Below the pieces are notes generated by a model. It was given only the letters and a program-made list of their open reading frames with translations, had not been told where the DNA came from and searched no databases. Source: Fusobacterium_C necrophorum (GTDB lineage: Bacteria > Fusobacteriota > Fusobacteriia > Fusobacteriales > Fusobacteriaceae). From it: DNA of 64,000 nucleotides. The translations under genes were made by a program, and so were the position numbers. The DNA lies in the NCBI RefSeq assembly GCF_900104395.1, contig NZ_FMXX01000005.1, one strand, 5' to 3'. Shown piece after piece: positions 46,946 through 55,610 of the stretch. The number at the start of each line of letters is the position of its first letter. Positions within the stretch are counted from its first letter, which is position 1.

Positions 46946-47347
46946 TTGTTTCATCTTAATCACTTTTGCCAAAACTCCGTTAATAAACTCATGTGTTTTC
47001 ACATCTCCGTATATTTTAGCAATTTCTACCGCTTCATTTACAATAATTTCCACAGGAAGATCTTCAAAATACATTTCATAAACAGCCAGCTTCAAAAGAC
47101 TTTTTTCCACATATCCGATTCTTGAAAAATCCCAATCCGTCATGGCAGCTTGAATTTTTGTTTCAATCTCTTCTCTATGCTCCGCCAATCCCTTTCGGTA
47201 TCGCTCTAAGAACAGCTTTGTCACTTCGTCTTTTTCAATTTCTTCTCGTAGGGAAGAGTATTCAAAAGCCTTTTCCATAGAATTTCCCTGAATTTCTGTT
47301 TGAAATATCCATTTAAAAAGTTCTTCTCTTGCTTCTCGTCTCGTCAT
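46943..47347 (-). CDS. nusB: Transcription antitermination factor NusB
   Basis: A 134-residue all-helical protein of the rRNA antitermination complex. The N-terminus TRREAREELFKWIFQTE and the C-terminal IVNEAVEIAKIYGDVKTHEFINGVL are diagnostic. ATG 47347 is preferred to TTG 47359. It is the last gene of the accB-accC-asp23-amaP-DUF2273-nusB run, which matches the order of Firmicutes (accB-accC-yqhY-nusB). Confidence 0.93.
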   Translation of the reverse strand: MTRREAREELFKWIFQTEIQGNSMEKAFEYSSLREEIEKDEVTKLFLERYRKGLAEHREEIETKIQAAMTDWDFSRIGYVEKSLLKLAVYEMYFEDLPVEIIVNEAVEIAKIYGDVKTHEFINGVLAKVIKMKQ

Positions 47348-47355
47348 TTTTTCTC

Positions 47356-47580
47356 TCAATCCTCTTTTAACTTCTCTAATATTTTTCTTTTTATCTTCTT
47401 TTGAATCTTGAAATCCCCCAGTTTATATCCCAAGATAGAACAAAGGCATACAAATAACATAGGGAAGAATCCAAATTGTAGCCATAAAACTCCAATGAAA
47501 AATCCAAAAAATCCCCCGATATATTTCCGATAATTTTGGCTCATATGTAAGACAAATCTTGCAATATATTCTTCCAACAT
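47356..47580 (-). CDS. DUF2273 small membrane protein
   Basis: A 74-residue protein with a hydrophobic hairpin (about residues 20-50, GFFGFFIGVLWLQFG) and a basic tail. DUF2273 proteins are encoded next to Asp23/Gls24 and AmaP genes, as here, and are thought to be part of that membrane complex. It starts one base after the amaP stop. Confidence 0.75.
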   Translation of the reverse strand: MLEEYIARFVLHMSQNYRKYIGGFFGFFIGVLWLQFGFFPMLFVCLCSILGYKLGDFKIQKKIKRKILEKLKED

Positions 47581-47581
47581 C

Positions 47582-48118
47582 TTACTTCACCTCTTCTTCA
47601 GAAACTTCCGCTTTGGCTTCATTCTGTACTGCCATATTGCTCAAATGCACTTTGATTTTTTTAATTTGAATCCCCAATTTATCCTGTACTTCTTCCATGA
47701 TTTTACTTTGAATTTCTTGAATACTGTCCGCTACATTCTTATATAAAATCATATCCATTTTTGCATCAATGAAAATACCCTTTCTTTTGTTATGACTTCT
47801 TACCTTCGTACTTTGTACCGGAAAATTCTTCTGCAATACTTCCACCACATACTTATTGATGGTGGACGCTGCAATAACCACTGTCCCGTTCGGAGTTTCC
47901 ACTTGATAATCTTTATTCCTTTCAAATTTCGTCATCAATTTATATACCGCCAAAAGAACGTATAGGACAGATAATGCCAAAATAGCAGTTTCCAACATAA
48001 AAGAGGAAATGGTAATATATTTGGTAATCAAACTTGGAAGTACCAGGTAAACAATATTGAAAATTCCGATGCAAAAAATTCCCAGCCACGCTAGAAAGAA
48101 TAAAATTTTTTTACCCAT
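47582..48118 (-). CDS. amaP: AmaP, Asp23 membrane-anchor protein
   Basis: A 178-residue protein with two N-terminal membrane segments (about residues 5-25 and 38-62) and a cytoplasmic domain of Asp23-like sequence (VETPNGTVVIAASTINKYV, IDAKMDMILYKNV, IKKIKVHLSNM). In staphylococci AmaP tethers Asp23 to the membrane. Position right after the asp23 gene supports the same role. GAGGAGG precedes ATG 48118. Confidence 0.82.
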   Translation of the reverse strand: MGKKILFFLAWLGIFCIGIFNIVYLVLPSLITKYITISSFMLETAILALSVLYVLLAVYKLMTKFERNKDYQVETPNGTVVIAASTINKYVVEVLQKNFPVQSTKVRSHNKRKGIFIDAKMDMILYKNVADSIQEIQSKIMEEVQDKLGIQIKKIKVHLSNMAVQNEAKAEVSEEEVK

Positions 48119-48133
48119 AATATCCTCCTCTAT

Positions 48134-48158
48134 AAAAAGAGGCGTTATGAAACGCCTC
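48134..48158 (-). terminator. Intrinsic terminator between asp23 and amaP
   Basis: On the minus strand GAGGCGTT and AACGCCTC form an 8-bp stem with a 4-nt loop (48158-48139), followed by TTTTT (48138-48134). It would reduce amaP-nusB transcription relative to asp23. Confidence 0.65.
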
Positions 48159-48166
48159 CTATTTTA

Positions 48167-48529
48167 TTATAAGTCTTCTTCTAAAATCGGTTCTTCTCTG
48201 TCCATCACATTTTGTACATAAACATTGACCTCTACTACTTTTAAACCACTTAAATCAGAAACCGTTTTCAACACAGCTTCTTGAACCGCCTGTGCCACAA
48301 TCGGAATTTTATATCCATATTCCACAACAACATACACTTCAATACTGCATTCTTTTTCTCCAACTTCCACTTTCACTCCGTTGGTAAGTCGTTTCTTCCC
48401 AAGCATTTTGCTAACTTCATCCACAACTCCGCCGGCAAGTTTGTAGATTCCCTCTACTTCAGAAGCGGCTTTCGCTGCGATTGTCTTAATAACCTCGTCT
48501 GCTATTCTAATATTTCCTAATTCGCTCAT
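48167..48529 (-). CDS. Asp23/Gls24-family envelope stress protein
   Basis: A 120-residue protein with the Asp23/DUF322 pattern (GNIRIADEVIKTIAAKAASE, GVKVEVGEKECSIEVYVVVEYG, VVEVNVYVQNV). In Bacillus the ortholog at this position, YqhY, is linked to control of acetyl-CoA carboxylase; in staphylococci Asp23 is a membrane-associated stress protein. ATG 48529 with GGAGG eight bases upstream is preferred to 48544. It sits between accC and amaP. Confidence 0.88.
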   Translation of the reverse strand: MSELGNIRIADEVIKTIAAKAASEVEGIYKLAGGVVDEVSKMLGKKRLTNGVKVEVGEKECSIEVYVVVEYGYKIPIVAQAVQEAVLKTVSDLSGLKVVEVNVYVQNVMDREEPILEEDL

Positions 48530-48597
48530 GCAAAACACCTCCACATTTGTTATTACTACTATTATAACTTATTTTCTTGGAAAAAACTATTCCTTTT

Positions 48598-49941
48598 TTA
48601 TTTTCCTGAAAAATTTTCTTCCATAAAAGCTGTCGTGATGTTTCCTTTTTGATAATTTTCATTCTCCAACACTTGTAAATAAAAAGGAATTGTAGTTTCC
48701 ACTCCCTCTATGACATATTCTGACAAAGCCCGTTTCATTTTTGCAATCGCTTCCTGTCGATTGACCCCGAAAGCAATTATTTTTCCTATCATAGAATCGT
48801 AGTAAGGACTGATTTCATATCCCGCATAGCTATGAGAATCTACTCGAATTCCGTTCCCTCCGGGAACAATATATTGTTGAATCACTCCGGGACTCGGTAA
48901 AAAATCCTTTGGACTTTCCGCATTGATACGACATTCAATAGCATGTCCGAATACAGCGACATCTTGCTGTTTGATATTTAATTTTTCCCCGGCTGCCAAA
49001 CGAATTTGCAATTGAATAATATCGATTCCGGTCACCAGCTCCGTTACCGTATGTTCCACTTGTACCCGAGTATTCATTTCCATAAAATAGTATTGATTGT
49101 TTTTATCCACTAAAAATTCCAAAGTTCCGGCAGAATTATATTGAATGGCCTTTGCCAAACGAACCGCTGCTTCTCCCATTTCATTCTGTATCTTAAAAGG
49201 AACGGAAAAAGCGGGGGCTTCTTCGATCATTTTTTGATGTCGTCTTTGAATGGAACAATCTCTTGTGCTCAAGTGAATCACATTCCCATAGTTATCTCCT
49301 AAAATTTGTACTTCCACATGTCTAGGTTCTTCAATATATTTTTCAATATAGACATCTCCATTTCCAAAAGCGGCCAGAGCTTCCTGTTGAGCTGCCGCCA
49401 TATTTTCTCGAAGTTCTTCCTCGGAAAAAGCAATTCTCATTCCCTTTCCTCCTCCGCCTGCGGTTGCCTTAATCATAACGGGATAGTGAATTTCTTCCTC
49501 TACTTTTTTCACTGCCTCTTCCACAGTTTGTAAAATTCCCGTTCCTCTGGATACGGGTACTTCATTGGCGATAGCGGTTGCCCTTGCGGTTGCCTTATCT
49601 CCCATATTTTGAATACAATCGACTCTGGGACCGATAAAGGTAATATCATGACTCATACAAATTTCTGCAAATTTTGCATTTTCCGACAAAAATCCATATC
49701 CCGGATGAATGGCATCCGCTCCTGTCGCTTCTGCTGCCGCCATGATGTTCGGAATTTTCAAGTAAGAATCCGTGCTGGCATTTCCTCCAATACACACTGC
49801 CTCATCTGCCAATCGAACATGCAAACTGTCTCGATCCGCTTCGGAATAAACGGCTACCGTCTTTATATTTAACTCTTTGGCGGCTCGAATGATTCTAACA
49901 GCAATTTCACCACGATTTGCCACTAATATTTTTTGAAACAT
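48598..49941 (-). CDS. accC: Biotin carboxylase (acetyl-CoA carboxylase subunit)
   Basis: A 447-residue ATP-grasp enzyme that carboxylates biotin on the carrier protein. N-terminal ILVANRGEIAVRIIRAAKEL, the glycine-rich ATP loop KATAGGGGKGMRIA, MEMNTRVQVEHTVTE and the C-terminal domain are all present, with normal length. AGGAGG precedes ATG 49941. The AccB encoded just before it appears to lack the biotin attachment lysine, which leaves its carrier partner in question. Confidence 0.95.
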   Translation of the reverse strand: MFQKILVANRGEIAVRIIRAAKELNIKTVAVYSEADRDSLHVRLADEAVCIGGNASTDSYLKIPNIMAAAEATGADAIHPGYGFLSENAKFAEICMSHDITFIGPRVDCIQNMGDKATARATAIANEVPVSRGTGILQTVEEAVKKVEEEIHYPVMIKATAGGGGKGMRIAFSEEELRENMAAAQQEALAAFGNGDVYIEKYIEEPRHVEVQILGDNYGNVIHLSTRDCSIQRRHQKMIEEAPAFSVPFKIQNEMGEAAVRLAKAIQYNSAGTLEFLVDKNNQYYFMEMNTRVQVEHTVTELVTGIDIIQLQIRLAAGEKLNIKQQDVAVFGHAIECRINAESPKDFLPSPGVIQQYIVPGGNGIRVDSHSYAGYEISPYYDSMIGKIIAFGVNRQEAIAKMKRALSEYVIEGVETTIPFYLQVLENENYQKGNITTAFMEENFSGK

Positions 49942-49964
49942 TTTTTCCTCCTGCTTTTGTCCTT

Positions 49965-50372
49965 CTATTCTTGTATTTTAATCAATTTTTTTCCGTAGTC
50001 GATAACATCTCCATTTTTTACTAAAATCTCTTCTATCACTCCGGAAAATTTGGAAATCAAAGGAGTAGAAATTCCAATGCTCGTTACATAACCTATGGTA
50101 TCCCCAACTTTCAACTCTTCTCCGACTTCAATATACGCCTTTCCATTTTCTCGTAAGAAAAAGTACTTTCCTATTCCTTCGGAAATGACATATTTACTTG
50201 TATCCGCTTTCTCTCTTTCTCTTTGCTTGCTTCGCTCTTTCTTCTTCTCTTTGACACCGGAAGCGGCTGTCAAGGTAATTTTTCCCTGCTCTCCCTCATA
50301 GGACAACTCTTCCAGTTGATATCGATTCAGTATTTTCATCATCTCTTCAATGCTGTGATGATCTAATTTCAT
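49965..50372 (-). CDS. accB: AccB-like biotinyl domain protein lacking the biotin lysine
   Basis: A 135-residue protein with the AccB layout: an N-terminal helical segment (LDHHSIEEMMKILNRYQLEE), a charged linker and a C-terminal biotinyl-lipoyl beta domain. Against the usual VEAMKM turn, this protein reads VTSIGIS (residues 96-102), after VGDTIGY and before SGVIEEILVKNGDVIDYG. The lysine that accepts biotin is Gly100. The DNA (GTA ACG AGC ATT GGA ATT TCT) is unambiguous and the flanking residues align without a gap. It is followed by accC 23 nt later. It may be a structural or decoy subunit, with a functional carrier elsewhere. Confidence 0.8.
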   Translation of the reverse strand: MKLDHHSIEEMMKILNRYQLEELSYEGEQGKITLTAASGVKEKKKERSKQREREKADTSKYVISEGIGKYFFLRENGKAYIEVGEELKVGDTIGYVTSIGISTPLISKFSGVIEEILVKNGDVIDYGKKLIKIQE

Positions 50373-50394
50373 GTTGTATCCTCCTCATCTATAA

Positions 50395-53300
50395 TTATGA
50401 TTCTTTCCATCTTATCTTAACTCTATTTTTTCCGATAATTTGACTCATCTCCTCGAAAAAAGAGAGATTCAAATGAATGCTAAAAGAGCTTTTTCGCAAT
50501 TTTTTCCCTTCTTTTCCTTGAAGAGCAAAATATAATTCATGATTTCCCCCTCGATATTGCAAAAGACTTTCTTTCAATTGACGATAATGCCCCATATCCT
50601 CTTCCAAAATATGAAGATATACCTTTAGACTGCTCTGAGCCAAAAAATGTTCAAAAGAAAATAATTTTTGCACGATAATTTTTTTGCTCTCTTCTCCTCG
50701 AAAATAATCTGTTTGCACTTTTCCTCTTAGAAATACAATAGTCCTATCCAATAAAAGAAAGCCGCTCTCCTGATAAATTTTTGGAAAAATGACCGTAGGA
50801 ATTTGTCCTTGATAGTTTTCCAAATCGGCAAATGCCATAGGATCCCCTTTTTTAGTTCTCGTTTTCTTCAAATTCTGTACAATTCCATAAAGCCAAACTT
50901 CTTTTTCCGTATGTTCTTCCTTTAACACATTCAATTCATCAAACTCGAAACTGCGGTACAAACTTTCATATTTGTCCAAAGGATTGGCACTGACATAAAA
51001 GCCCAAAAACTCTTTTTCTTTTTCCAAAAGAATATCCATAGGATATTCCTCTAGCTGAGGAAGAGAAAATTGGATTAAATTTTTCTTGGAATCCCCGAAT
51101 AAATTCATCTGTTGAATATCATCCGCCTTGGATTTTCTCTGTACATAGTCCAGAACCTTATCCAAACTTTCTATTTTTTCATGTCGATTTCCCGGCAAAG
51201 AATCCAAGGCTCCCGCATAGATAAATGCTTCCAAGCCCTTTTTATTCAAGCCTTCCTTTCGCATTCTTTCCACAAAATCCTCATAGGATAGGAACTTTCC
51301 TCTTTTTTCCTTTTCTTCCTTAATTTTTTCTGAAATTCCGGTTCCCACATTTTTAATCGCAGATAGAGCAAATAAAATTTTATCTTCTTTAACTACGAAG
51401 CGGGAAGACGGAAATTGTACATCCGGAGTTTGAATTTCCACCCCATGTGCCTTCGCGTCTGCAAAATAGAATGAAATTTTATCAATATCTGAAATTTCGG
51501 AACTAAGTAAGGCAGCATAAAAATACTTCGGATAATGAGACTTGAAATATGCAGTCCAATATGCAATCAAAGCATAGGCGGCTGAATGGGATTTATTAAA
51601 TCCATAGCCTGCAAACTTATCAATCAAATCGAAAATTTCTTCCGCTTTTTCTCTTTCATATCCTTTTTTTACCGACCTTTCAATAAATTTGGAGCGATTT
51701 TCATGCATAATTTCGACATTTTTCTTCCCCATAGCACGACGCAGCAAATCCGCTTCTCCCAAACTGTAATCCGCCATGATGTTGGCAATTTTCATCACCT
51801 GTTCCTGGTAAAGAATCACTCCGTAAGTTTCTTCCAATACTTCCTGCAAACTGACATGAGGATAGACAATAGCTTTTTTTCCATGCTTACGCTCAATAAA
51901 ATCATCTACCATTCCGGAGCCCAAAGGTCCCGGACGATACAAAGACAAAAGTGCTATAATGTCTCCGAATGAATTCGGTTTTAAACGCTTCAAAATACTG
52001 CGAAGTCCTCTGGATTCCATTTGAAAGACTCCAAAACTGTCTCCTCTGGAAAGCATATCATATACTTTTTCATCTTGTAAGGAAATCTCGGATAATACTA
52101 TTTTTTTATCGGTATTTTCCTCTATATAGTCCTGCGTCCTCTGAAGAATGGTAAGCGTTCTAAGTCCTAAAAAATCAATTTTTAATAGACCCAATTCTTC
52201 CAATTCCTTCATTTGGTATTGGGTCGACACAATGCCGTTTTTCGAATCCGCATAGAGAGGAACACTCTCTGTCAGAGATTTTTTCGTAATCAACACTCCG
52301 GCGGCATGGGTGGAAATATGCCTCACCTTGTTTTCAATTCTTATAGCGGTATTGATCACATTTTTGAGTTCCACATCCTGTTGATACATTGTCTTTAAGT
52401 CGATATTTTCCTCCAAAACTTCCCGTAGGGATGCAAACATCGGAATACATTTGGCAGCCTTGTCAATTTTGGAAAGTTCGACTTCCATGACTCTTCCCAC
52501 ATCTCGAATTGCCGCTCTCGCCTTAAGAGTTCCGAAGGTAGAAATTTGAGCTACCTTGTCCTGCCCATATTTGTGAACCACATAATCAATAATTTCCTGT
52601 CTTCTCTCTTGGCAAATATCAATATCAATGTCCGGCATGGAAATTCTTTCCGGATTTAAAAAACGCTCAAAAATCAAATGATATTCCAAAGGATCCAATT
52701 GTGTGATTTCCAAAGCATAGGCAACCAAACTTCCGGCAGCCGATCCTCTTCCGGGACCAATCGGAATCTTCTTCTTTCTGGCAAAGGCAATAAAATCCCA
52801 TACGACAACAAAATATCCGGCATAACCCATTTTATTGATAATGGACAATTCATATTCCGCTCTTTCCACAATTGCCTCATCCAAACCTCGCGGGTATCTT
52901 TTTGCCAAGCCCTCATAGGTCAATTTTTTCAAATATTCTTCCAAGCTGGCAATTCCCTCCGGCAGCGTATAATCCGGAAATTGAAATTCGTGCATCGGAA
53001 TCCACAGCTGACAACGCTTGGCTATTTCTACAGAATTTTGAATCGCCTCCGCATATTGTTCCCCCAGCATAGCATACATTTCTTCATAACTTTTTAAGTA
53101 CAAATCCTGCATTTCAATTCTCATTCTTTTTTCATCCGAAATATGAGAACCGGTTTGAATACACAGGATAACATCCTGCAACAAATGTTCTCCCTTGTTG
53201 ACATAGTGCGTATCGTTGGTTGCAACCAAAGGAATCTGTAATTTTTTTCCGAAAGCATATAATGCTTCATTCACTTGTCTCTGTTCTTTCTCTTCATGTG

Positions 53301-53820
53301 CCTGGACTTCCAAATAAAAATTTTCCTTTCCGAAAATATCCTGATATTCTCGAATACAAGCCTCTATCTTAGACTCTTCCGCTCCTTCCAAAATATAAGA
53401 AGCGATTTCTCCGTTTAAACAGGCGGAAAGAGCAAGAATCCCTTTGGAATACTTTCGAAGAAGCTCCTTGTCAATTCTCGGTTTATAATAAAAACCCTCT
53501 AAATAGGCAAGAGAAGACAGGCGCATTAAATTTTGATAGCCTTCATAGTTTTCCGCCAATAAAATCAAATGAAAATTTCGACCTTTTTTCTCTTCCAAAG
53601 GAAATTCACTAAGATATACTTCCACTCCAATGATGGCTTTCAATCCATATTTTTGAGCCTTCTGGTAAAATTCCAAAGCTCCGAACATATTTCCATGATC
53701 CGTGATTGCAATGGCTTTCATTCGCAAAGCCTTCGCCCTCTTCATATAATCTTCGATTTTCCCCACACCATCCAGCAAACTATATTCCGTATGTAAATGT
53801 AAATGAACGAAATCTCCCAT
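50395..53820 (-). CDS. dnaE: DNA polymerase III alpha subunit
   Basis: The 1141-residue replicative polymerase subunit. The PHP domain begins HLHLHTEYSLLDG; the catalytic Asp residues are in PDIDIDICQERR (about residue 396); the helix-hairpin-helix region, OB domain (TVIFPKIY, KVQTDY) and C-terminal part follow. ATG 53820 with AAGGAG six bases upstream is preferred to 53841. It lies 14 nt after the 586-residue SNF2 partner and 22 nt before accB. Confidence 0.96.
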   Translation of the reverse strand: MGDFVHLHLHTEYSLLDGVGKIEDYMKRAKALRMKAIAITDHGNMFGALEFYQKAQKYGLKAIIGVEVYLSEFPLEEKKGRNFHLILLAENYEGYQNLMRLSSLAYLEGFYYKPRIDKELLRKYSKGILALSACLNGEIASYILEGAEESKIEACIREYQDIFGKENFYLEVQAHEEKEQRQVNEALYAFGKKLQIPLVATNDTHYVNKGEHLLQDVILCIQTGSHISDEKRMRIEMQDLYLKSYEEMYAMLGEQYAEAIQNSVEIAKRCQLWIPMHEFQFPDYTLPEGIASLEEYLKKLTYEGLAKRYPRGLDEAIVERAEYELSIINKMGYAGYFVVVWDFIAFARKKKIPIGPGRGSAAGSLVAYALEITQLDPLEYHLIFERFLNPERISMPDIDIDICQERRQEIIDYVVHKYGQDKVAQISTFGTLKARAAIRDVGRVMEVELSKIDKAAKCIPMFASLREVLEENIDLKTMYQQDVELKNVINTAIRIENKVRHISTHAAGVLITKKSLTESVPLYADSKNGIVSTQYQMKELEELGLLKIDFLGLRTLTILQRTQDYIEENTDKKIVLSEISLQDEKVYDMLSRGDSFGVFQMESRGLRSILKRLKPNSFGDIIALLSLYRPGPLGSGMVDDFIERKHGKKAIVYPHVSLQEVLEETYGVILYQEQVMKIANIMADYSLGEADLLRRAMGKKNVEIMHENRSKFIERSVKKGYEREKAEEIFDLIDKFAGYGFNKSHSAAYALIAYWTAYFKSHYPKYFYAALLSSEISDIDKISFYFADAKAHGVEIQTPDVQFPSSRFVVKEDKILFALSAIKNVGTGISEKIKEEKEKRGKFLSYEDFVERMRKEGLNKKGLEAFIYAGALDSLPGNRHEKIESLDKVLDYVQRKSKADDIQQMNLFGDSKKNLIQFSLPQLEEYPMDILLEKEKEFLGFYVSANPLDKYESLYRSFEFDELNVLKEEHTEKEVWLYGIVQNLKKTRTKKGDPMAFADLENYQGQIPTVIFPKIYQESGFLLLDRTIVFLRGKVQTDYFRGEESKKIIVQKLFSFEHFLAQSSLKVYLHILEEDMGHYRQLKESLLQYRGGNHELYFALQGKEGKKLRKSSFSIHLNLSFFEEMSQIIGKNRVKIRWKES

Positions 53821-53834
53821 GACAATCTCCTTCT

Positions 53835-55595
53835 CTACCAATTCATATAATACCCGTATTCCTTAAATAATTTGGATAAGGCTCCCATATCTTCTTCTTT
53901 TACCATAATATGATATTCCTCTCCGCGAAGAATGAATTCTTGAAATCTTTTGTCTTTGCTGACAATCGAAATCAGTTCCTTGTCTTCTTTCAGCTTTAAA
54001 ACCCGATACTCCGGTTTCCATGAGATTGCTCTGCTTTTCACTGCCAATTCTTCCAGAAAATCAATCCAAATTTGCGGTTTTAGCTCCGGAATTTTAGAAT
54101 GAAATTCTTCAATCCGCTCTTGTAGAGAACCGTTTTCTTCCAAGCTTCTTAAAAAGCTCTCTTTGGTTACTTTGTACTTATTGTTCGCAATTTTCTGTCC
54201 GATTCTTTCCAAAAACATCGTTTTAGTAGGGGCATCTCCCAATAGAGTGATGATTAAATGTTCGTCGTCCAATAAAATCTCATTTTCTTCTGTCACTTTT
54301 TTAAATTCATACTCTTCCGTCCTTCCCAAGACATATTCCCCCAAGCGGGTCAAACGAATGTATTGTAAGCCGTCATACTTACTTAAATATCCATTTTTTA
54401 AATACAAATAGCTGTCTTCGTCAGGCATATTATAGTATAACTCAAAAATTCCTAAAGTCCCTAATAGAAAGAAAAAACTTTTTACAAAAGGAATGACAAT
54501 ATAATCACGATAACGATCATGATTGGTAATTCTTGTTCTCTCATAATTTGCCTCGTTAATATAAATATAATCCTTTACATCCTGAATATCAATCAACTCA
54601 TAGAACTTATCCTGAAATAAAATGGATTTTACGATATTATCGACACTGACAAGCATTCCTGCTTCCAACTCCTCCAGAACTTCCAAAATACTCTGAATAC
54701 ATTTCTTAAGCTGCTCGGAATGCTGCCAAATATTTTTGACTCCCTTCAGAAAATTCAAAAATAAGCCGGAATAACAGTAGCTCTCTTCTTTTACCAATTC
54801 CGTTGACAACAAATCCTGAACAATATTTTTAATATTGCTTGCTTGAAAGTAATCTTTTCTCTTATACTTTTCTTTGATTAGAAAAAAGAATAGAGATAGG
54901 GTCTCGGTTTTCAAGTAATCCAAATCTTTCGCATCGACATAATATTCCGTGATATTACAATACTTTTTCATGTTCAATTTGGATTCTTTCAAAATTTTTC
55001 CACTGCTGGAGAGAGCGATTCCTCCCTGTTCATAAAATTCGAAATATTTCGTCAAATTTTCCAAAATTTCCTGTTCATTATTTTCTTTTTTCATATATTT
55101 CGGAGAATGTACCGCCTGTAGATGTATTTCTTTCGGTTTTTTCATAAATTGTCGAATATAGCGTAAAATATCATAGTGCAATTCAAAATAATCTCGATTT
55201 TTCGCATCCTTTGCCAATTTAAAAAAACTATACTTTCCGGATAGTTCTTTTAAAAATCGATTTTCCTCCGAGTAGTATTTTTCTTTGTCTTCCACCGAAA
55301 GATAATAACGTCCTCCCCAAGCCAAAGTTTCAAAAATATCCTGTATTTCTTTGTCCAAAGTGAAAAATAATTTTGGAAAGAGCTCTTCGGAACAATAGCA
55401 TTCTTCCAATAAAGCTAAAAATACTTCCTTTTCTGTGGCAGGTCCTATCATGGAAATGGAAAAAACATCCAAGTCTTTTCCTATGTATCCCTCCGCAATC
55501 CAATCCAAAAAATACGCTTTATACAAACGAAATAAAGTTTCTCGTTGATAAAATTGGAACATGGCTTCCCGACATCGTTCTTTTTTTTGCTCCAT
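53835..55595 (-). CDS. Uncharacterised 586-aa partner of the SNF2 gene
   Basis: I cannot assign a firm family. The protein is soluble and charged. From about residue 340 it shows a winged-helix-like part (NEANYERTRITNHDRYRD, then LTRLGEYVLGR) and, from about residue 420, a stretch resembling the helicase-associated domain Helicase_C_3/XPB-Ssl2 type (IITLLGDAPTKTMFLE, KYKVTKESFLRSLEENG, ELKPQIWIDFLEELAVKSRA, ending EFILRGEEYHIMVKEEDMG). The gene starts 15 nt after the SNF2 gene and ends 14 nt before dnaE. I infer that it works with the SNF2 ATPase on DNA. The N-terminal 300 residues are unlike anything I know. Confidence 0.6.
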   Translation of the reverse strand: MEQKKERCREAMFQFYQRETLFRLYKAYFLDWIAEGYIGKDLDVFSISMIGPATEKEVFLALLEECYCSEELFPKLFFTLDKEIQDIFETLAWGGRYYLSVEDKEKYYSEENRFLKELSGKYSFFKLAKDAKNRDYFELHYDILRYIRQFMKKPKEIHLQAVHSPKYMKKENNEQEILENLTKYFEFYEQGGIALSSSGKILKESKLNMKKYCNITEYYVDAKDLDYLKTETLSLFFFLIKEKYKRKDYFQASNIKNIVQDLLSTELVKEESYCYSGLFLNFLKGVKNIWQHSEQLKKCIQSILEVLEELEAGMLVSVDNIVKSILFQDKFYELIDIQDVKDYIYINEANYERTRITNHDRYRDYIVIPFVKSFFFLLGTLGIFELYYNMPDEDSYLYLKNGYLSKYDGLQYIRLTRLGEYVLGRTEEYEFKKVTEENEILLDDEHLIITLLGDAPTKTMFLERIGQKIANNKYKVTKESFLRSLEENGSLQERIEEFHSKIPELKPQIWIDFLEELAVKSRAISWKPEYRVLKLKEDKELISIVSKDKRFQEFILRGEEYHIMVKEEDMGALSKLFKEYGYYMNW

Positions 55596-55610
55596 AGTAC
55601 TACCTTTCTT

